Origin: Rs1 sp000416275
Lineage (GTDB): Bacteria; Pseudomonadota; Gammaproteobacteria; Pseudomonadales; Balneatricaceae
Assembly (NCBI GenBank): GCA_965243635.1
Contig: OZ251574.1
Coordinates: 2,728,001 to 2,792,000 of the forward strand
Length of the DNA stretch: 64,000 nucleotides
Direction: 5' to 3'
Shown here: positions 1 to 8,121 of the stretch, piece after piece
Position numbering within the stretch: position 1 is the stretch's first letter
Layout: the number at the start of each line of letters is the position of its first letter
The notes under the pieces: generated by a model
Told to the model about the DNA's origin: nothing
Seen by the model: the letters and a program-made list of their open reading frames with translations, nothing else
Database searches by the model: none
Translations under genes and position numbers: made by a program

Positions 1-429
1 CTCTAATTCAGAGAGAAAAATAAACTGTTTGTTAATTAAAGATGAACTTTTTATTAACCAAACATAAACATGCAATAAAAGCATAATATAAACCCTGCAA
101 CAAAATTTAAAAAGTGTACTTAAGTACAGTTTATGCAACTAAATACCAAGAGTTTTTTGCTACAGATCTTTTTCCATTATTTAATTTTACCCACCTCATA
201 TCACTCTTTAGGTGCAGATTTGACCAGCCACTCACATGCTTTTTTCAGCAACTCAAGTAAATCCGGTAAAACTTATAAGATAAATATAGGAAAGCTTTGG
301 TTATTTGCCACACAAATGCAGAATGTTTTGCTTGTAAACCTAAATTAACTTCAAAGACTGTCAATGCTTGAAAAGCAAGATCAACACCACATATAGATGT
401 AATAACTTTTCATTTTTTGGGATAGAGAC
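1..429. other. Intergenic, no supported gene
   Basis: AT-rich stretch upstream of trxB. A 71-codon open frame at 133-348 has no recognisable domain, no clear ribosome binding site and low-complexity residue content, so I do not call it. I see no tRNA or clear repeat here. Confidence 0.5.
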
Positions 430-1380
430 ATGCGCGAAAAACAGCACCATAGGTTAGTGATTTTAGGCTCCGGCCCTGCAGGCTATACAGCTGCTATATA
501 CGCGGCCAGAGCCAACCTCAATCCCGTGGTCATTACTGGAATTCAAGCGGGCGGTCAATTAACCACCACCACTGATGTCGATAACTGGCCAGGGGATGTC
601 AATGGTGTACAGGGGCCTGAGCTTATGCAACGCATGCAACAGCACGCGGAACGTTTTGATACTCAAGTCATTTTTGATCACATTAACAAAGTAGATCTCT
701 CTCAAAGACCTTTTACCTTAACCGGCGATTCAACGACCTACACTTGCGATGCACTAATTATTTGCACTGGGGCCACCGCACAATATTTAGGCCTTGAATC
801 TGAAGAAAAATTTATGGGTAAAGGCGTCAGCGCCTGCGCTACTTGCGATGGTTTTTTTTACCGAGGGCAGAAAGTCGCGGTGATTGGCGGTGGCAACACT
901 GCTGTAGAAGAAGCTTTGTACCTATCGAATATCGCCGACCAAGTGACCTTAGTTCACAGAAGAGACTCACTGCGCGCTGAAAAGATTTTACAAGACAAAC
1001 TGTTTGATCGAGAAAAAAATGGCAATATCAACATCCTCTGGAATCATCAATTAGAAGAAGTACTTGGTGATGAGATGGGCGTAACCGGAATTCGCCTCAA
1101 AAGTAGCACATCAAGTGAGATGTCTACCTTAGACGTCTCAGGCGCTTTTATAGCCATTGGCCACAAACCTAACACTGAGTTATTTAACGGCCAACTTAAG
1201 ATGCGTGATGGCTATTTAACGATTCAATCAGGCCTTACTGGCAATGCCACTCAAACCAGTATTGAAGGGGTATTTGCCGCCGGGGATGTTTGTGACCACA
1301 TCTACCGCCAAGCTGTCACTTCCGCCGGCTTTGGCTGTATGGCTGCCCTAGATGCTGAAAAATTTTTGGACGACCAATAA
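430..1380 (+). CDS. trxB: Thioredoxin reductase (NADPH)
   Basis: Flavoenzyme that moves electrons from NADPH through FAD and a redox disulfide to thioredoxin in the cytoplasm. The 316-residue protein has the normal family length. An FAD-binding GSGPAG is at residues 13-18, the active-site pair CATC at 136-139, and the NADPH-binding GGGNTA at about 153-158. A C-terminal FAD motif with GDVCD is near residue 285. ATG 430 directly precedes the conserved N-terminus. A peroxiredoxin gene follows 65 bases downstream on the same strand, so the two may share a redox role. Family assignment is certain; the operon link is inferred. Confidence 0.97.
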   Translation: MREKQHHRLVILGSGPAGYTAAIYAARANLNPVVITGIQAGGQLTTTTDVDNWPGDVNGVQGPELMQRMQQHAERFDTQVIFDHINKVDLSQRPFTLTGDSTTYTCDALIICTGATAQYLGLESEEKFMGKGVSACATCDGFFYRGQKVAVIGGGNTAVEEALYLSNIADQVTLVHRRDSLRAEKILQDKLFDREKNGNINILWNHQLEEVLGDEMGVTGIRLKSSTSSEMSTLDVSGAFIAIGHKPNTELFNGQLKMRDGYLTIQSGLTGNATQTSIEGVFAAGDVCDHIYRQAVTSAGFGCMAALDAEKFLDDQ

Positions 1381-1445
1381 CAATAGCTATTTGATAATTA
1401 GCCAATTTATATACTCAACAGCCCATTAATAATAGAGAGACGCAC

Positions 1446-1919
1446 ATGATTAAGATTGGAGATAAGATTCCCGCTTGCACGCTAAAAGTCATGGGAGTTA
1501 AAGGCCCTGAATCCTTTGATACCCTCATTGAATTTGCCGCTAAGAAAGTAGTATTGTTTGCTGTGCCAGGCGCTTTCACCCCGACCTGCAGCGCTGCCCA
1601 CCTACCTGGTTTTGTCGTCATGTTTGACCAGTTAAAAGCAGCCGGAGTTGATTTAGTTGCCTGTATTTCGGTCAACGATGCTTTTGTAATGAGCGCGTGG
1701 GGAAAAAGCGCCAATGCAGAAAACATTGTTATGTTAGCCGATGGGAATGCCACTTTCTCTCAGGCGATCGGCCTAGACAAGGACGCTAGCAAGTTTCATA
1801 TGGGCACCAGATCAAAGCGCTATGCGATGATTATCGACAACGGGGTTTTAAGCTACTTAGCCGTTGATGAGGCAGGTCTTGAAAACAGCAGTGCAGAACA
1901 AATTTTGCAACAGCTGTAA
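1446..1919 (+). CDS. Peroxiredoxin, Prx5-type
   Basis: Thiol peroxidase that reduces hydrogen peroxide and organic hydroperoxides. The 157-residue protein has the Prx5-class motif PGAFTPTC at residues 41-48, so Cys48 is the predicted peroxidatic cysteine. The following SAAHLPGF is typical of the AhpC/TSA-redoxin branch related to plant type II peroxiredoxins and bacterial Prx-glutaredoxin hybrids. No glutaredoxin domain is fused, so an external thiol donor is needed. Position just after trxB suggests thioredoxin-linked recycling, which is inference. An AGAGAG sequence precedes ATG 1446. Confidence 0.92.
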   Translation: MIKIGDKIPACTLKVMGVKGPESFDTLIEFAAKKVVLFAVPGAFTPTCSAAHLPGFVVMFDQLKAAGVDLVACISVNDAFVMSAWGKSANAENIVMLADGNATFSQAIGLDKDASKFHMGTRSKRYAMIIDNGVLSYLAVDEAGLENSSAEQILQQL

Positions 1920-1935
1920 CACCTTAAAACTGACC

Positions 1936-1969
1936 CTATCGGCAATAATCAATTGATTGATGCCGGTAG
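1936..1969 (+). terminator. Hairpin after the peroxiredoxin gene
   Basis: CTATCGGCA (1936-1944) pairs with TGCCGGTAG (1961-1969) with one mismatch, followed by TATTCTT. It could be a weak terminator or an attenuating hairpin between the peroxiredoxin gene and aat. The U tract is poor. Confidence 0.35.
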
Positions 1970-1992
1970 TATTCTTCAGGAGACACTATTTC

Positions 1993-2712
1993 ATGGTGCC
2001 ATGGCTCTCGATGAGCAATCATAGCTTTCCCGCGATAGACACCGCACTTGCAGAACCGAACGGCCTTCTGGCAGCAGGTGGTGACCTAACCCCAAATCGA
2101 TTAATAGCCGCTTACAAAAAAGGTATTTTCCCTTGGTTTAATCAAGGCGAACCTATTCTATGGTGGAGCCCTGCACCTAGATGTGTATTGATTCCATCGC
2201 AACTGCATATTTCCAAAAGCTTAAAAAAGCAGATCAAAAAAAACCAATACAGAATCACTTTTGATTTAGCATTTAATCAAGTCATCCAGAGCTGTTCTGA
2301 AATTAGGGCAAGTGACGAGGGGACATGGATAACCGATGACATTCAGCAGGCATACTGCCATTTGTTTGATCAGGGCGTCGCGCATTCAATTGAAGTATGG
2401 GACGACAATTTGTTGGTAGGCGGTTTGTACGGTTTAGCACTCGGCCGTGTGTTCTTTGGCGAATCGATGTTTAGCCGACGGTCTAACACTTCAAAAATCG
2501 CCTTTTGCTATTTAGCCGCTCAATTAAAGCAATGGGGGTTCCAGCTTATTGACTGCCAAGTTCACAATAATCACCTACAGAGTTTAGGGGCGACAGAAAT
2601 AAGCAGAGAGCTCTTCCTGGATTATTTAAACGACATTGATGCTAATTCACCAACGGCTAAGAACACGCCTTGGAAGCTAACAATTAACCCCACGGATGTT
2701 TTGAATGTGTGA
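1993..2712 (+). CDS. aat: Leucyl/phenylalanyl-tRNA--protein transferase
   Basis: Transfers Leu or Phe from aminoacyl-tRNA to proteins with N-terminal Arg or Lys, creating a primary destabilising residue for the ClpAP N-degron pathway. The protein begins MVPWLS and has the hallmark GLLAAGGDLTPNRLIAAY and the GIFPWF block near residues 25-50, then SPAPRC and the GVAHSIEVW/GGLYG region. ATG 1993 is chosen because AGGAGA at 1979-1984 sits 8 bases upstream and the family starts with a short segment before PWL. An in-frame ATG at 1957 would add 12 non-conserved residues. It is followed by bpt, the second N-degron transferase. Confidence 0.95.
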   Translation: MVPWLSMSNHSFPAIDTALAEPNGLLAAGGDLTPNRLIAAYKKGIFPWFNQGEPILWWSPAPRCVLIPSQLHISKSLKKQIKKNQYRITFDLAFNQVIQSCSEIRASDEGTWITDDIQQAYCHLFDQGVAHSIEVWDDNLLVGGLYGLALGRVFFGESMFSRRSNTSKIAFCYLAAQLKQWGFQLIDCQVHNNHLQSLGATEISRELFLDYLNDIDANSPTAKNTPWKLTINPTDVLNV

Positions 2713-2838
2713 GTGAAAAATCCCCATGAGCCAACAGCGAGCAGCAGATTTTAATCGTTTATCGGTCGTGGAATACTTGAACATTCTTAAATCTAGTTGC
2801 TACAATAAATCACCCTCATCAGCAATCGACTAATAAAC

Positions 2839-3567
2839 ATGACACAGCTTGCGGACTTACAGTTTTACTCTACCCCCGAACACGATTGTAGCTACTTAGA
2901 TAACACTAAAGCCAAAACTCTGTTTCTTGATCCAAAATTAATTATCAGTCAGTCCGTCTATTCTCAACTTTCTGAATTAGGGTTTAGACGCAGCGGCAGT
3001 CATATTTACCGGCCACATTGTGATAGCTGTCAAGCTTGTATATCGATTCGTATTTTGGTTGATTCTTTTGCACCCTCCAATTCCCAAAAGCGAGTTTTCA
3101 GGAAAAATAGCGACTTAATAGTCAGGCAAGTGGAGCCTATATATAGCGAAGAGTATTATCAACTATATGAAAAATACATCAACCAACGACACCGACATGG
3201 TGACATGTACCCCCCCTCTCCTGAGCAGTTTAAAAGTTTCTTGGTAGAATCAAAACAGCAGAGCTTATTTATTGAATTCAGACTGCCCTCAAAACAGCTT
3301 ATCGCGATTGCAACTATGGACATTTTTGATCGTTCACTATCGGCGGTATATACCTTTTTCGACCCCAAATATGCCAAAAGAAGCTTGGGGACTTACGCCA
3401 TACTCTGGCAGATTTTCGAAACACAACACCGTAAATTCGACTTTTTATATTTAGGGTACTGGGTCGACAACTGCCAAAAAATGCAGTACAAAACCGATTA
3501 TCGACCTATGGAACTATTAATAAAGGGCCGCTGGTTAGCGATAACTGAGGAGACGATGAGTAAGTAG
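2839..3567 (+). CDS. bpt: Aspartate/glutamate leucyltransferase (Bpt)
   Basis: Adds leucine from Leu-tRNA to N-terminal Asp or Glu, extending the N-degron pathway to tertiary destabilising residues; it is related to eukaryotic arginyltransferase ATE1. The 242-residue protein has the conserved N-terminal YRPHCDSCQACISIRI cysteine cluster, the RHGDMYPPS block, and the C-terminal LGYWVDNCQKMQYK segment. The downstream neighbour is infA, an arrangement common in gammaproteobacteria. Adjacent aat and bpt suggest one functional set. The 126-base gap from aat may hold its own promoter. Confidence 0.95.
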   Translation: MTQLADLQFYSTPEHDCSYLDNTKAKTLFLDPKLIISQSVYSQLSELGFRRSGSHIYRPHCDSCQACISIRILVDSFAPSNSQKRVFRKNSDLIVRQVEPIYSEEYYQLYEKYINQRHRHGDMYPPSPEQFKSFLVESKQQSLFIEFRLPSKQLIAIATMDIFDRSLSAVYTFFDPKYAKRSLGTYAILWQIFETQHRKFDFLYLGYWVDNCQKMQYKTDYRPMELLIKGRWLAITEETMSK

Positions 3568-3880
3568 CACACGCCACTTACCCACATAGCCGCTCGCGAT
3601 TGAGGCGACGGCTCAGACGCACTGACGACCTGCCAAGCTGTTAACGTTAACCCTATTTTCTCTGTCCGCCAGAGTAGGTGCGACTTATTCATAGGCCCGT
3701 AGGCTGGAGCCAAAGTCATTTAGCCCTCTCTAATCACAAAACCATATCAACTCTCTGACATAAATGACTCGAACGGGAATTTAAGTATGATTTTTAAGCC
3801 AATCTAGGCAAACCCTGCCACTCCTTATAACTACAAGTTTCGGTCGAATCTACTTATTTAACTTTAGTTCCATAATTCCT
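3568..3880. other. Intergenic upstream of infA
   Basis: No gene is supported here. Short open frames antisense to the end of bpt are shadows. I see no tRNA cloverleaf. Confidence 0.4.
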
Positions 3881-3909
3881 TTGATATTGTGTGGTATTTT
3901 TGGCAGAAT
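3881..3909 (+). promoter_or_regulatory. Candidate sigma-70 promoter for infA
   Basis: TTGATA (3881-3886), a 17-base spacer and CAGAAT (3904-3909) give a plausible housekeeping promoter. It would leave a leader of about 50 bases before infA. Confidence 0.4.
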
Positions 3910-3968
3910 ACGGGCCGCTCTGCAGTGGGTTCTTGGCCCATTCAGCACTTTCCACAGGTAGGTAATTA

Positions 3969-4187
3969 ATGGCTAAAGAAGAAAGCATAGAAATGGAAGG
4001 CACTGTAATTGATACTCTGCCTAACACAATGTTCCGCGTAGAGTTAGAAAACGGTCACGTTGTCACTGCTCATATTTCCGGAAAAATGCGTAAGAACTAC
4101 ATCCGTATTCTTACAGGCGACAAGGTAAAAGTTGAATTGACGCCTTACGACTTAAATAAAGGTCGTATTGTTTACCGCGCACGCTAA
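3969..4187 (+). CDS. infA: Translation initiation factor IF-1
   Basis: Small S1/OB-fold protein that binds the ribosomal A site during 30S initiation. The 72 residues are the exact family length. Conserved features include IEMEGTVIDTLPNTMFRVELENGH near the start, IRILTGDKVKVELTPYDL in the middle and GRIVYR at the end. It is monocistronic here, with a candidate promoter at 3881-3909 and a strong hairpin terminator at 4269-4300. Confidence 0.98.
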   Translation: MAKEESIEMEGTVIDTLPNTMFRVELENGHVVTAHISGKMRKNYIRILTGDKVKVELTPYDLNKGRIVYRAR

Positions 4188-4268
4188 TAAAAATCAGACC
4201 AGCTAACTCGCAATCCTTATTGAGCGACACCCTCCCTCAGTAGTAGATTTAGCTTGTCTGACACAAAT

Positions 4269-4300
4269 AAAAGGCAGCCTTGGCTGCCTTTTATTGTTTT
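4269..4300 (+). terminator. Rho-independent terminator after infA
   Basis: AAAAGGCAGCC (4269-4279) and GGCTGCCTTTT (4282-4292) form a perfect stem followed by ATTGTTTT. It lies 80 bases after the infA stop. Confidence 0.85.
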
Positions 4301-4427
4301 CATAGATAAACGAGCAGCTCCTATATTAAAGAGCCCCACGCTTGCCTTGCCACAAACACCACTTTGTATAAACACTCAGATCAGCAACACCCCGCCTTGC
4401 ACCAAGACACAGATTAACAACAACTCC

Positions 4428-4610
4428 CTAATGTAAATCATCATACTTTTTGCGAATAGCAATTAATTGCGGCTGAATGTCCAGCGGAGCATAATTCATC
4501 GCCTGCTCAAATATCGCTTTGTTTTCCTCCGACAAACGCTCCTCTTCCGACATTTTGGTTAATATTTTCATCGCTTCTACAAATTTAGGATTGTAGCTTT
4601 GGGTACTCAT
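4428..4610 (-). CDS. Small conserved-type hypothetical protein
   Basis: A 60-residue soluble, charged protein beginning MSTQSYNPKF. ATG 4610 is preferred because AAGGATC precedes it with good spacing; an earlier in-frame start at 4649 would add 13 residues without a binding site. It contains an acidic helix (MSEEERLSEENK) and has no membrane segment or cysteine pair. I do not recognise the family. Reading-frame quality and the Shine-Dalgarno site support a real gene. A family B repeat lies just upstream at 4631-4790, where its promoter would be expected. Confidence 0.55.
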   Translation of the reverse strand: MSTQSYNPKFVEAMKILTKMSEEERLSEENKAIFEQAMNYAPLDIQPQLIAIRKKYDDLH

Positions 4611-4630
4611 TGATCGATCCTTATATATTA

Positions 4631-4790
4631 CCTGAATCAGTGACTTCAATGCACCACATAGCGCAAGATCTTGATTCTACAGCGGTTAGAAAAATGCCCG
4701 CTGAACCTACGGGTGCAGCTAAGATTTTTCAATTCCACCGTAAAACCAATATTTTACACTCTGTATTCACTTTGAAGTCACGGATTCAGG
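4631..4790. repeat. MITE-like repeat, family B (copy 1)
   Basis: 160-bp element with inverted ends CCTGAATCAGTGACTTC and GAAGTCACGGATTCAGG. It is flanked by a perfect 5-bp duplication TATTA (4626-4630 and 4791-4795). It has no transposase. The same element type recurs at 16909, 26262, 45751 and 46725. Confidence 0.85.
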
Positions 4791-5017
4791 TATTAGTAAA
4801 ACAGTGGAGCAATTATAACAAAAGCCCGCTATACGTGGTAAACATTGTTTGATTACAGAGATTAAAATCAACTCTCACTCAGCTCGACGCACAAATATCA
4901 TATTTAACGGCACATTTTATACATATTTACTCTCTCCCTCTTGTTCAAACTAACAACTCCTCATAAAATATCAGCTATTAACTTTCAACTTCATCTATGC
5001 AAAGGCCAGAACCTACT

Positions 5018-6736
5018 ATGCGCGCTAGCAAATTTTTAATCGCGACTTTAAAAGAAACTCCCTCTGATGCGGAAGTCATCAGCCATCAACTTATGCTCAG
5101 AGCAGGTATGATCAGACAATCTGCCTCTGGCCTGTACTCATGGCTCCCCTTAGGCTTGAGAGTTGTTCGCAAAGTAGAAAAAATAATTCGCGAGGAAATG
5201 GATAGCGTTGGATCCCAAGAAGTACTGATGCCCTCAGTTCAACCTGCTGAATTATGGAAAGAATCAGGGCGCTGGGAAGAGTACGGCCCCGAGCTACTAC
5301 GTATTAAAGATCGTCACAATCGCGAATTTTGCCTAGGCCCTACTCACGAGGAAGTCATCACTGATATCGTTAAGAAGGAACTGCGCAGCTACAAGCAGCT
5401 ACCGGTCAATTTTTATCAAATTCAAACTAAGTTCAGAGATGAAATCCGCCCTAGATTTGGCGTAATGCGCTCGCGTGAATTCATCATGAAAGACGCTTAC
5501 TCATTTCATATTAGTAAAAGCTCACTACAAGACACCTACCAGGATATGTTCGACGCCTATGTGAAGATTTTTGATCGTCTAGGCCTAGATTATCGTCCAG
5601 TAATTGCCGACAACGGCTCAATCGGCGGTTCAGGTTCCCACGAGTTTCATGTACTAGCCTCATCTGGTGAAGACGATATCGCATTTTCTGACCAGAGCGA
5701 TTACGCCGCTAACGTCGAATCGGCAGAGGCACTTGCTCCAACAGAGGCCAGAGCTGAAGCCACTCAAGCATTAACTATGGTCGATACACCTAATGCAAAA
5801 ACCATTGCCGCACTAGTAGAACAATTCGATCTCCCCATTGAAAAAACCGTCAAGACGCTGTTTGTTGAAGCGGCGGATGATAGCGACTTTGAAATTGTCG
5901 CTTTACTAGTGCGCGGCGATCACCAGCTCAATGAAATAAAAGCTGAACATTGCGCACAGGTTAAAGAGCCGCTAACGTTTGCCACCCCCGAGCAGCTGCT
6001 TAGCAATATCGGCGCGAGCGCTGGCTCTTTGGGACCGATCAACTTAAAAGTACCGGTTATCATCGATCGCAGTGTCGCGACTATGTCTGACTTTAGCGCA
6101 GGCGCCAATATCGATGACAAACACTATTTCGGTATCAACTGGGAAAGAGATTTAGCGCTCCCTGAAATTGCCGATTTGCGCAATGTACAAGAAGGCGATC
6201 CAAGCCCGTGCGGCACCGGCAAGTTATCGATTAAACGCGGCATTGAAGTGGGTCACGTTTTCCAGCTTGGGCTTAAATACTCTGAGGCGATGAATGCAAC
6301 CGTACTCGACGAGAACGGCAAATCGAAGAACATGTATATGGGTTGCTACGGCATCGGCGTCACTCGTATAGTTGCTGCATCTATTGAGCAGAATCACGAT
6401 GACAACGGCATAATTTGGCCTGCCAACCTCGCTCCTTTTCAAATCGCCCTAGTGCCTTTGAATTACGATAAATCAACAGAAGTGCGCGACACCACTGACG
6501 CGCTATACCAAGCGCTAACAGCGGCGGGAATCGAAGTGTTCTTAGACGACAGGAAAGAGCGTCCCGGGGTTAAATTTGCCGATATGGAACTGATGGGCAT
6601 GCCTCATCGCGTGGTTATTTCTGATCGCGGTATCAAGGCTGGCACATTTGAATACAAAGGCCGCTGCGATACTGAAAAACAAGACATTAGCTCCACCGAC
6701 GCCTGCCAGTATCTTGTTGAAAAAATCAGAGCATAA
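5018..6736 (+). CDS. proS: Prolyl-tRNA synthetase (bacterial type, with editing insert)
   Basis: Class II synthetase charging tRNA-Pro. The 572-residue length matches the long bacterial form that carries the INS editing domain (about residues 225-395), which deacylates Ala-tRNA-Pro. Visible motifs include the class II start (LMLRAGMIRQSASGLYSWLPLG), the TGCG-like YGPELLRIKDRH and GPTHEEV blocks, and the C-terminal anticodon-binding domain (FLDDRKERPGVKFADMELMG). The family begins MRAS, so ATG 5018 is chosen over ATG 4997. The transglycosylase gene starts 3 bases after the stop, implying co-transcription. Confidence 0.96.
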   Translation: MRASKFLIATLKETPSDAEVISHQLMLRAGMIRQSASGLYSWLPLGLRVVRKVEKIIREEMDSVGSQEVLMPSVQPAELWKESGRWEEYGPELLRIKDRHNREFCLGPTHEEVITDIVKKELRSYKQLPVNFYQIQTKFRDEIRPRFGVMRSREFIMKDAYSFHISKSSLQDTYQDMFDAYVKIFDRLGLDYRPVIADNGSIGGSGSHEFHVLASSGEDDIAFSDQSDYAANVESAEALAPTEARAEATQALTMVDTPNAKTIAALVEQFDLPIEKTVKTLFVEAADDSDFEIVALLVRGDHQLNEIKAEHCAQVKEPLTFATPEQLLSNIGASAGSLGPINLKVPVIIDRSVATMSDFSAGANIDDKHYFGINWERDLALPEIADLRNVQEGDPSPCGTGKLSIKRGIEVGHVFQLGLKYSEAMNATVLDENGKSKNMYMGCYGIGVTRIVAASIEQNHDDNGIIWPANLAPFQIALVPLNYDKSTEVRDTTDALYQALTAAGIEVFLDDRKERPGVKFADMELMGMPHRVVISDRGIKAGTFEYKGRCDTEKQDISSTDACQYLVEKIRA

Positions 6737-6739
6737 ATT

Positions 6740-7315
6740 TTGCGCTTCCAACAGCGGGTATTAATACCCGCTATTCTCTGTCTCTTTTGCCAAATCAGCT
6801 CTGCACAACAAGCTGCTGATCTCACGGCAATCAGCCCAGCACTACGCAGCGCTTTAAAAAGCACCATTGCGCAAGCCACTAGCTTTAGCGACCGCTTTGA
6901 CGCGGAAGTTTGGCTAATTGACATGTCGGGAAGAATCGAACATTTAGTTAGCGACAAACTAGAGCGGATTCAAATACTCAAAGCGGCACACAGCCAAGCA
7001 GCTCTGCACCAACTGCCGATAGATACAGTGCTTGGACTAATAGAGACAGAAAGCCATTTCAATCGCTACGCCCTCTCGCCTGCTGGCGCTCAAGGACTGA
7101 TGCAAATAATGCCATTTTGGAAGTTAGAATTTGGCGAGCCTGTCGATAATTTAATCGATATAGACACCAATATTCGCTACGGCTGCACCATTTTAAAACA
7201 CTATTTAGATCTAGAAAAAGGAAATATGACCAAAGCCCTCGCTAGATATAACGGCTCGCGAGGAAAAGTAACCTACCCGAACAAAGTCTATCAACGGCAA
7301 AAAAAATACCAGTAA
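6740..7315 (+). CDS. Lytic transglycosylase, SLT domain
   Basis: Predicted secreted peptidoglycan-cleaving enzyme. A signal peptide spans residues 1-22 (hydrophobic VLIPAILCLFCQISSAQ). The SLT domain starts near residue 95 with GLIETESHFN, where the Glu of the ES pair (about residue 104) is the catalytic acid, followed by SPAGAQGLMQIMPFW and, near the end, ALARYNGSRG. Length is 191 residues, typical of small MltE/EmtA-like or YjbJ-like members. The start codon is TTG 6740, three bases after proS, so translation may be coupled. The exact subfamily is uncertain. Confidence 0.88.
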   Translation: MRFQQRVLIPAILCLFCQISSAQQAADLTAISPALRSALKSTIAQATSFSDRFDAEVWLIDMSGRIEHLVSDKLERIQILKAAHSQAALHQLPIDTVLGLIETESHFNRYALSPAGAQGLMQIMPFWKLEFGEPVDNLIDIDTNIRYGCTILKHYLDLEKGNMTKALARYNGSRGKVTYPNKVYQRQKKYQ

Positions 7316-7485
7316 TTATAAATCACCCCGCTTCCCCAAACTATTAGCCGGTCGTAAACCCCGACCAGGCTTAGCGCCAAAGCAGCTGGCCCACCCTCTT
7401 TTTAGAGCAGTCCATTCGCCCGATAAACATCTACCCTAAATAAAATAGATTTAGGGCTAAGCCACCGTCAAATAAAGCTTTTACA

Positions 7486-7510
7486 ATACTTGACTAAAAT
7501 ACTAGGTTTC
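7486..7510 (+). promoter_or_regulatory. Candidate type 1 IscR binding site
   Basis: The left half ATACTTGACTAAAAT (7486-7500) fits the published type 1 IscR consensus perfectly; the right half is partly degenerate. It overlaps the -35 and spacer of the iscR promoter, as expected for autorepression by [2Fe-2S]-IscR. Confidence 0.5.
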
Positions 7511-7518
7511 TCCATAAT
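7490..7518 (+). promoter_or_regulatory. iscR-suf operon promoter
   Basis: TTGACT (7490-7495), a 17-base spacer and CATAAT (7513-7518) form a strong sigma-70 promoter match. It sits 31 bases before the iscR ATG at 7550. Confidence 0.6.
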
Positions 7519-7549
7519 TAGATCTTTAGATAATCTCAATGGACTGCCA

Positions 7550-8017
7550 ATGCGCTTAACAACAAAAGGAAGATATGCCGTCACTGCCATGCTAGATTTA
7601 GCACTGCATACCAAAAATGGCCCTATTAGCCTAGCAAGCATATCTGAACGACAGGGAATATCGCTCTCTTACCTAGAGCAGCTTTTCTCTAAATTACGAA
7701 AGGGACATCTAGTTAACAGCGTTCGCGGCCCCGGTGGTGGTTATCAATTGAATAGAGAGACTAGCCACATAAATGTTGCGCAAATTATTGATGCGGTCAA
7801 TGAGTCAATCGATGCGACCAGTTGCGCAGGAGCAGGAGATTGCCAACATGGCGACTTTTGTCTTACCCACCATTTATGGACAGATTTAAGCGATCAAATA
7901 CATCAATTTTTAAGTGGCATTAGCTTGGCATCGCTAGTTGCGCGAAAAGACATTGCGCAAATATCAATGCGCCAAAATGGTGTGCAAAACTTAAATTTCA
8001 ATCAAAACAGCATTTAA
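7550..8017 (+). CDS. iscR: Fe-S cluster regulator IscR
   Basis: Rrf2-family transcription factor that senses Fe-S status and controls the downstream suf genes. The protein has 155 residues beginning MRLTTKGRYAVTAMLDLA, with a winged helix-turn-helix (ISLASISERQGISLSYLEQLF) and the recognition wing VRGPGGGYQL. Cys92, Cys98, Cys104 and His107 fall at exactly the positions of the E. coli IscR cluster ligands. An upstream in-frame TTG at 7490 lies inside the promoter, so ATG 7550 is the start. It heads the suf cluster, a layout common where Suf replaces Isc as the main assembly pathway. Confidence 0.94.
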   Translation: MRLTTKGRYAVTAMLDLALHTKNGPISLASISERQGISLSYLEQLFSKLRKGHLVNSVRGPGGGYQLNRETSHINVAQIIDAVNESIDATSCAGAGDCQHGDFCLTHHLWTDLSDQIHQFLSGISLASLVARKDIAQISMRQNGVQNLNFNQNSI

Positions 8018-8121
8018 CCCCTATATTGAGTGACTAATAGTATCGCAATCAAACTTCCATTTAGAGTAGTTGCATTAGTTTCTCTTATTGAATTATATAC
8101 CCCAAGTGTGAGCAACAGAAT

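Noticed and set aside
133..348. 71-codon open frame upstream of trxB
   Set aside because: No motif, no ribosome binding site and unusual composition; likely chance.
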